Part shown: positions 56,721-64,000 of the stretch, one piece after another
How positions within the stretch are numbered: position 1 is the stretch's first letter
Layout: every line of letters starts with the position of its first letter
NCBI RefSeq assembly: GCF_022682495.2
Contig: NC_071388.1
Coordinates: 175,303,622 to 175,367,621, forward strand
DNA: 64,000 nucleotides
Direction: 5' to 3'
Origin: Desmodus rotundus
Taxonomy: Eukaryota > Chordata > Mammalia > Chiroptera > Phyllostomidae
Notes under the pieces: generated by a model
Database searches by the model: none
What the model was told of the DNA's origin: nothing
What the model saw: only the letters and a program-made list of their open reading frames with translations
Translations under genes and position numbers: made by a program

Positions 56721-58790
56721 TTTTCTGTTTTCACTGTAATAACATTGAGAATCCCAGACACAAAATTGGAGATAAGTTTATTAACACAAATGATTTCCTC
56801 AACAAGAGGCCCAGCTAGTGAGAAAAATATAGGGTCATTTAAAAGCCTTTTAAAACTGAGAACTGACATGTACATGACAAATTGAGCTTTTCAGGGTAAG
56901 GTCTTCTAAGCAATAATTTGTTTTAATGAACTCCCACATTATTAATGTTGTTTATGCAACTTTTACAAGAAAAATAAAAAGACTTTATGTCCTAGTTTTG
57001 AGGCTGGGTGGAAAATGAATAGGCAGAAATGTGATATGTGATATTTGTGATATTTAACTACAGAACAGTTATAACTGACAGAGGATACCACACCAAAAAA
57101 ATAACAATTTAAGATAATTAATATGAACATATATGTGTTAACTCTCAAACTAGAGATTAAGACTACTTATTATAAACAGAGCTTTAGGTATAGCAAGAAT
57201 TTGGGAACCAATGAAAAGTTGTCTTTAATGGAATTAGAAAATAAAATAACATGACAAAGGGCATTGAAAACCAATTAAAATCAATTAAATATGAAATATT
57301 TTAAAATCAAAGAAAATAACTTTTTTATCTGTCATTTACTTTCTTTCTTACACTTAAACTATATTAAATATTCTACATATACTGGGAAAAAACAACCGAA
57401 TGCATTTCTTTGAACTAAAGATTTGAGGTGGTATTTTGTGTAGTTAAATAAAAATAAATCAATAAACAATTATTTTTATACAACCTCATTCGCTTTTGAA
57501 TACCACTATTTATCTTGAATTAATTTTCTCATACAATTGTTATAATACATAACAATATTATTGGTTTTTATATCCCAAATCCTATTTTTTTAAATATAAA
57601 AGACAAGGACAAACATTTTCTCTCCAAGTCAATATCAAGGAAACAGATTAAAGCTATATTTCATTTATATAACCAAATAACAAAATTGACTATTCCCTGT
57701 TAGAGTACAACATGTTTTCTATAAAGAGAAACACATAAATCATGAATTTGTTTTTTTCCTTTGCATTCTTGTATCTATTACATATTTCATGATATGTTTA
57801 GTCAGTAACTTTCATTACTAAAATTTGCATATGTACACTATGAAGTCTAAATAAAGGACCAGTATCCTACAATGGTTTCTAGTAAAAGAGCATTTTCCTA
57901 AGACTTCTCTGCTGCATAATATTCATCCTTATGTCAACCCTTAAACATATACTAGGTCCCAAGCTTTCTATCTTGATTTATTTTATGACTCTGTCTTGAC
58001 TTATTTGACTTATTAGTTTTCTGCTGTTAAACTTCAACTATAAGCTCCAGGTGTCTCTTCCGTCCAGTGACACAGTACGTGCCATCTCGCTGCAAGGCCT
58101 TAAGTTGCATGTGTTCAAGTTGCATGTGGCAAAATGAAACCGTATTCTTCCCTATTGTATAATATTGATTACTTGAGAAAATAGGTAACTTTAAATCCTT
58201 ACCTTCCACAGAACACATTTCTTAGTAGTTGCTTACTTTTATAGAAATATTTAAGGAAGTTGATTTTAAAAACAGGTTTTCTTCAGTTTCAAGGGTTTTT
58301 TTTTAGAGTTTTATTTATTGTTTCTGATCATCTGATACTTTCCATTCACTGGTCTTAATTTTTGTTATAATTGTGCCTCAGTCATTACTTGGTGAAGGTA
58401 AAGTAAGAGATACTGGAATAAATTCTGTGCATATTTCAAGGAGTTTGTGCATAGACTGAAAATTTTAACTACAGAGGTAAAAAGAAGGCATGGTTATTTC
58501 ATTCTGAGGACAGAACAAGTGACTCACAGTACAAGTACAAATTCACAGGGAAAAGAAAATGCAAGAGAGTAAGAACTACCATGCAAAGTTCCAAACAGAA
58601 TCTAAGCTTCAAGAAGTATAGGTTCAATAGAGAGGGATGTCATGATTGAATTTCATGAATTAGACAATTGGTAAAAATATAAAAGGACTGAAGATGGAAT
58701 TGAAATGTTTGGTAAGAGGTGCAGGGGACAAGAAAATTGGGAGATTAAAATTCATGAACAAAGATGCGGACACATGAGTGGTCAGTCAAT
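56721..58790. other. Unassigned AT-rich DNA
   Basis: No gene or firm repeat recognised. Confidence 0.4.
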
Positions 58791-58794
58791 GTTA

Positions 58795-59325
58795 TCTAAT
58801 GAGCCCACTTCTGTGAATTTATCCAAAGAGACTGGAAACACTAATTTGAAAGAACACAACCACCCCTATGTTCATTTGCAGCGTTACTTGCAATTGCTAA
58901 GACATGGACAAAGCCCAAGTATCCATCAGTAGATGAGTGGATAAAACAACTATGGGACATTTATACAATGTAATACTTCTTGACCTTAAAAACTGAAAAA
59001 TTTTCCCTTTGCAACAGCATGGATGGATGTGGTGAACGTTATGCTAAGTGAAATAAGCCAGTCAGAAGAAGACAGATACCGTATGATTTCACTTATACAT
59101 GGAATCTAATGAACAAACTGAACTAACAAGCAAAATACAGACAGACTCATAGACAGAGAGCAAGCTGATAGCTCTGGGGGTGGGGTGGGGATTAAGGGGT
59201 GAAGAGATGGAGCATAAAGGAGAAAGTGCTTGTGGACACGGACAATAATGTGGTGATTGGGGGTGTGAGGAAAGGTGTACAAGGGGGATAAATAAATGGT
59301 AATGGAAAAATAGAAAAAGAAAAAA
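58795..59325 (+). mobile_element. L1 3' end, plus strand
   Basis: The end of ORF2 (words such as aagcccaagtatccatcagt and gagtggataaaacaactatg), the junction gctaagtgaaataagccagt (59043-59062), a G-rich 3'UTR and an A-rich tail near 59310-59325. About 530 bp; truncated at the 5' end. Confidence 0.85.
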
Positions 59326-59361
59326 GAGAATATATGGCATAAGCCCTGCTAATAAGCTATA

Positions 59362-59387
59362 TATAATGATCATTAATGACCATTATA
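59362..59387. repeat. 26-bp near-perfect palindrome
   Basis: tataatgatcatt followed by aatgaccattata; reading the other strand gives the same sequence apart from one mismatched pair. Part of an AT-rich cluster just past the L1 tail. Confidence 0.7.
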
Positions 59388-61700
59388 CTATATAATGATA
59401 AGGCTCAGTTATTGGGGAATTTAAACACAAGCCTGTTGTTGAACATTGTAAATCGAAATAAAAACACTTATTAAAAAACCAGCTAACAAGTTCAGAGCAT
59501 GAATAATAATAAAAATTATAATTACTATTCTTGTGTAATTATTTTGTTAAGAGCAGTACATAATATATTTATAATCTTTAAAATAGATAACATTGATCCA
59601 GTTTTGCTGGAACAAAGAAAAATAAAAAACACATAATGTAAGCACTGGGTTTAAAATTGAAACTTAGATTTCCTTAAGTCTAAATCTTTGCTCATTTCAT
59701 CTAAAAAGATTATCTCTCTTCAAGTGTAGAGGGGTACACCCCGTATATTAGGTATTATGCTTCCACAGGTTAAGACAAATCTAAAATTAGAATTCTGATG
59801 GAGGTTATAGGTTGCCTAAACTTTGTTTATCTTTAGAGCTTTAATGCCACGTCACCTAATACAATGAATCCTATCCCTCCCCTTACAATATTATGACTAA
59901 AACTAGATATTGAAAAGAATAAAATTCTATGCAAACTAAATCACTTGAACTTTTCACATGTTTTTTACCATTTTATTGAAGTTATGGCATCTCATTTATT
60001 ATTTTCAACGAACTTAAGATGGTAAGTTCTTATGGCAAACTTAACTTAAGATGGTTAGTTCTTATGGCAAAGATACGAATCATCCGATCTGATAAGTTGA
60101 CTTTTATTGGGAGGAGACCCAGGGGATAACTTCTTCAGTACTAGATAATTTAGAGTTCTAAGTCACTGCTTTTTCTCTCTGTAAGGAGGACTGGATCAAT
60201 CCAGCCTTTCCTCCCAAACGGAATTTCTTGGCCTTTTTTGCACATGAAAAATAGTAAAGCCATTTAACTGTTTTGGACTTTTTACCATAGACTCATATGT
60301 TTATTTTAGTTCTCAGAATCTTACTACTCTATTACTAGTAAGTTTAAAAATGCCAAAATATGTTCCTCCTCCACCCAGGCGTGGTACATAGTTTCATTAA
60401 ACAGGAATAAGCACTATGATTTTTATTTCATTTAGATCTTTTTCCGATCTTGTTAGTCTCTGCAAGGCTGTGAGGAGAGGGTTGCACTGGAGGGAGAGAC
60501 TCTGGGCCCGTGTTGTAGGTAGATCTGCATGAAAGGACAAAAATAACAATGAGCTCTGTGAAGGAGAGTGTTCCGAGTGAGCTACAATAATTGAGCTATT
60601 CTATTTATAGTCAGCTTAATTTTGTCACTAAAGTCTACCTTCCCTAGCATGGAAATCCACTTATGTGCTTAGCATTGACCCATATCAGCATTTTTGCAGC
60701 TGTGAGTCCTATAAAATATGAATTTGAACAAAATAAATTAATCTTGAATTCCCCACAGAGGTTACACCATGTAACTAATACATATTGCTGTTGACATGAT
60801 GGTCAAAGAAGTAATTCTGGGTGACTGGCTGCTTTTCACCTCTCTTCTATATGTCTATTATTTTGGTTATATGGAAACTATTTTATATAGTTTAGTAATA
60901 TTGCTGTTTTTCATACAGTTTTGATGAAGAAAGTATAATGTTTATAGGCATTCAGAAGTCAATTTGACCAGAATTAGATTCCTATTTAAATAAATTATTT
61001 ATAAATACATTCCTCTGGAATTTATATTTCATTTATGCTTTAATCATGCTTACAGTTATTTGTATTTGAATAATAATGGACAGTTTCCAATTATTTATAA
61101 CAAATTATTAGTCATACCCACCATTCTGTCTTCACTATGGTTTTATCCCTACTCCTCATTCTTCTTCCCTAACCTATATCATTGGTTTGAAAATATTTGG
61201 GCATTTCTCTGAATTTTTAATAATCATCTTATGTTTCTCATACTCTTTTGAGGTTGGAGACCTTGGGTAACGTACTTTCCTAGAAAGAGGCATGGCGAGT
61301 GAGAAATGAGACAAGGCAGTCACTAGACCGACTTTCATTTTACTGTTCTTGGCTGTTAAATGTTGCAGTTACAGTGACTGCTTCATAACAGGCCATTGTC
61401 TAAACAGTAAGATTGACATTTGTGAATAGTTTAAAGATGGTGAGTAGATATTTCATGATTGGATGACTGGTAACGTAGCAGTAAAACATCTTAATGATAC
61501 CCTTGTGCCATCAATGTTATCCACTGTGGCACTACTCCTAATTCTAATTGAAAAAGGCCAGTGAAGTTCACACTATATTGTACATGAGTCAATGATACAC
61601 CACCTGAGTATACTACAGTATATGTAGCTTATGTATTCTTTTTTTACTATCTTGTAATTATCTAACATTAAGAGCAAATTCAATCAATACATAGAGCTTC
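59388..61700. other. Unassigned DNA with a local tandem duplication
   Basis: No gene recognised. A 29-bp unit is duplicated at 60011-60039 and 60043-60071 with one difference. Otherwise single-copy-looking AT-rich DNA. Confidence 0.4.
60011..60071 (+). repeat. Tandem duplication of a 29-bp unit
   Basis: aacttaagatggtaagttct... (60011-60039) and aacttaagatggttagttct... (60043-60071) differ by one base and are spaced 32 bases apart. A simple local duplication. Confidence 0.85.
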
Positions 61701-61704
61701 TATA

Positions 61705-61955
61705 TCCATAGAGTAAAATAAGCCAGGCTGTGAAAGACAAATACCATATAATCTTGCCTATATGTTGAACCTACAGGCAATAGGGGAGGTGGGGTAACAG
61801 GGGAAAGAAGGGGAAGGGTCAAGTCAAGGAACATGTATAAAGGACCCATGGACAAAGACAACAGGGTGGATGGGAGGATTGAAAGTGGGAGATGGGGGTG
61901 GGCAGGGCAGAGGAAAGTAATGGGGACAATTGTAATTAAATAATAAAAAAAGAAA
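61705..61955 (+). mobile_element. L1 3' end, plus strand
   Basis: The junction (aaataagccaggctgtgaaa), G-rich 3'UTR words (catgtataaaggacccatgg, gggtgggcagggcagagg) and A-rich tail of a young-type L1. About 250 bp, 5'-truncated. Confidence 0.85.
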
Positions 61956-62304
61956 ATGTAAACAATATGTTTTGGACAGTACCTTAACCTCCTTTCACAT
62001 TTGCAGTTTTCATTTTCTTATCCATAATTTGGTTTTCCTCTCCATAAGCCTCTGTACACTAGTATTATTTAGTCATAACTCTGGAATCAGAAATAAAAAA
62101 AGATCACATAGAAAAAATATAAAGCCCCAACCCTACCCTTTCTGATCCAGGGAATTGTGGGAAGGAGAAAGGACAGAGAGAGAAGAGAGAGGGCCAGAAT
62201 AAAATAAAAAGCAATGAGGAGAGTGAACAAAAACTGGAAAATTTACCATAAGAAAGGGAGTTACCTGAAGGGAGTATTTAAATTATACTTGGAAATTAAA
62301 TGAG

Positions 62305-62570
62305 CTAGCCTATTGATTCATTCAATAAATATATATTGATAACCCATTGTGTGTCAGGTATCACTTAGGTGCTAGGATAGAGCACTTGTTAGCAGACAGA
62401 CTCTGCCTTCATGGGGACTGTAATCCAGTGTGTAAAGATAACTAATAAACAAATTGAAAAACATACAGTGTTTTTCAGATTGTTATAAGGGCTCTATAGA
62501 ATCACAAAGCTGGATACAGCAGTAAGGAAATGACGGCCTTTCAGGAGGACAGAGGGAAGGAATTCCACAT
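62305..62570 (+). mobile_element. L2-like LINE fragment
   Basis: Resembles the end part of L2: attcattcaataaatatata, gtgtgtcaggtatcacttag, agactctgccttcatgggga and aactaataaacaaattgaaa. Old. Confidence 0.55.
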
Positions 62571-63170
62571 ATAACTGCATTGTGGGGAGAGGTCCTCTCC
62601 AATGTGTGTGCGTGTGCGTGTATGAGCTTTTCAGGAATAAGATGGTCTGTTTAGCTCCCACCTCCTTTCTGCCCAGGGCAGCTTGAGACACTGGGACGTG
62701 TGGTGCTCTCAGGATCTCTATAACCTGCTCTGCTTAAACACCACCGAAAATGGTTTTGAGGTTGGGAAACAGCAAGTTTGCCGGGAACGCAAGTGTCCCT
62801 GCCCCGCTGTCCCTACACCACCCCCCGTTTCTCCCAGAGCAGTGTTCAGATGACTTGGGGAGAGGCGTCTCGTCAGGAGCACACTGAGCAAACCAATGGT
62901 AGACAGAGGGAGAAATCTGACGGTGATAGAGGTTTGACAATGTTTTAGCCAATAAAACATTGAGTTCTGGAACCTATCAGGCTGTGAGAATTGCTCCTTG
63001 GTGGGCCCTAATGGGCAAACCTTTATGGCCCCGCGGAGAAGAGCGTGGCCTTCAGCTGGTACCTCAGCAGCAGCGCGCAATGGCTGATGGCTTGGGCACC
63101 AGGTCCTCCCTTGAATGGTGAATCTCTGTGTCCACCAACCAAACATTTATGGAAATGTTGCAAAGTTACA
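62571..63170. other. GC-richer block with a decayed-looking 142-codon minus frame
   Basis: This block has higher GC and more CpG than its neighbours. A minus-strand frame of 142 codons (62718-63146) starts at an ATG but shows no recognisable domain. The sequence has the look of an old LTR or a processed-pseudogene-like insertion; I could not identify it. A short GGAGAGG/CCTCTCC palindrome lies at 62586-62600. Confidence 0.35.
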
Positions 63171-64000
63171 TTTACTTAACAAATTCAAGTAGCATCTACC
63201 TGAAGCTTTCCCTTCAATATTTAAAATTAAAATACTTGGAGCTTTCTGTTGGAGTTTAGACTGCTGTTAGAATTATTAATGAGTATTTTTTTCTTTGAGG
63301 TGGTTATATTATCTTCCTTACTTTTGATATAGATTTTATTATTTATATTTTGGAATGCAAATAAAGATTTTTTTGCTAATTGCAAATTAAAAACACCATT
63401 TTAAATAAATTTGGGAAATAGAGTGAAGTATAAATTAGAAAATAAATGTACTTATAATCCATCACTTAGATATTGAGTGTTATTGATATATTAATGTATT
63501 TTCCTCTAATATGTATTTAAATATGAATTTTTCAATATGTTCAAATAAGATAATATTCTATATACAGTATTTTTTGTCTTCCTGTTTTTATTTTTAAACT
63601 GAATGTGGCCTCATTTGTATTTTCTTATGAACTGCTATAATGTACATTTTATAAGACAGCAAATTTGTCCGCTACTTTCACTGTTAAACACCTTATGCTA
63701 GCGTACTGTCTAGTACTCAGTAAGCATTTAAAACATATTTTTTGAATAGATACAATATCTAAACTTTCTGAGAACAAGATTTTAATGACCATTGTTAAAA
63801 GCAACATCAGATCTTTACTCCCCAACCAAGCTTATGTTTTTGGAGAAGAGGAGGACATTTTCATACAAGAAAGTTTATTAGGAGTCCCCTGAAATAGTCT
63901 TGTCTTTCCAATTTCAGATGCCAGGGAAGCTTAGCATTTTCAGCTGGTATTCCAAATCTCCAATTTTCTGATCTGTTATTGTTTCTCTTGGTAACAGTAG
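63171..64000. other. Unassigned AT-rich DNA
   Basis: No gene recognised. A weak MIR/L2-like trace lies near 63690-63760 (tactcagtaagcatttaaaa). Confidence 0.4.

Overview
The window is vertebrate nuclear DNA: AT-rich, poor in CpG, without operons or long open frames, and crowded with interspersed repeats. Five tRNA-derived SINEs of the bat Ves (VES) type, with box A/B-like promoters and a pyrimidine-rich 3' part ending in an A-rich tail, point to a bat, most likely a yangochiropteran. Laurasiatherian L1/HAL1 relics and several DNA transposon families (mariner, Tigger, hAT and short TIR elements) fit that. I found no host protein-coding exon, functional RNA gene, CRISPR array or prokaryotic feature. 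The window reads as a gene desert or a long intron, and the only convincing intact reading frame belongs to a retrotransposon.

Layout. 0-8.2 kb: a minus-strand VES, an old plus-strand L1 5' part split by a compact element holding an intact L1-type ORF1 (276 codons) but no ORF2 (a HAL1-like half-LINE), MIR and L1 pieces, an old repeat carrying an L1 3' end, a VES with a 12-bp target duplication inside an L1 relic, and a Tigger-like transposon. 8.2-18.7 kb: a long minus-strand L1 ORF2 relic with a 123-bp TIR element inside it, a 303-bp TA-flanked TIR element, several plus-strand L1 ORF2 fragments, and a mariner transposase pseudogene. 18.7-31.6 kb: mostly single-copy AT-rich DNA with MIR/L2 fragments, an L1 3' end, two VES copies and a self-complementary (AAT)n(ATT)n tract. 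31.6-40 kb: a GC-rich hAT-like element, an old minus-strand L1M relic with a VES inside, and a younger L1 3' end. 40-50.8 kb: mostly single-copy DNA, an L1 3' end with a near-perfect 15-bp target duplication, and three perfect hairpins in a row at 47.3 kb. 50.8-54.7 kb: a nested stack of an L1M 3' end beside an older minus-strand HAL1-type element, itself carrying a TIR element and a solo-LTR-like insertion. 54.7-64 kb: mostly single-copy DNA, a CpG-retaining patch at 56.4 kb, two L1 3' ends, an L2 relic and a GC-richer unclassified block at 62.6-63.2 kb.

The elements form dependency layers rather than a pathway. SINEs and ORF1-only elements would need reverse transcriptase from an intact L1 elsewhere, and the short TIR elements would need a transposase from elsewhere. 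The most interesting items are the HAL1-like element with its intact ORF1 and long antisense frame, the second ORF1-only element of similar architecture 47 kb away, the triple hairpin cluster, and the CpG-rich patch over an old MIR. Family names rest on recognition by eye; no database search was run, and boundaries of old repeats are approximate.
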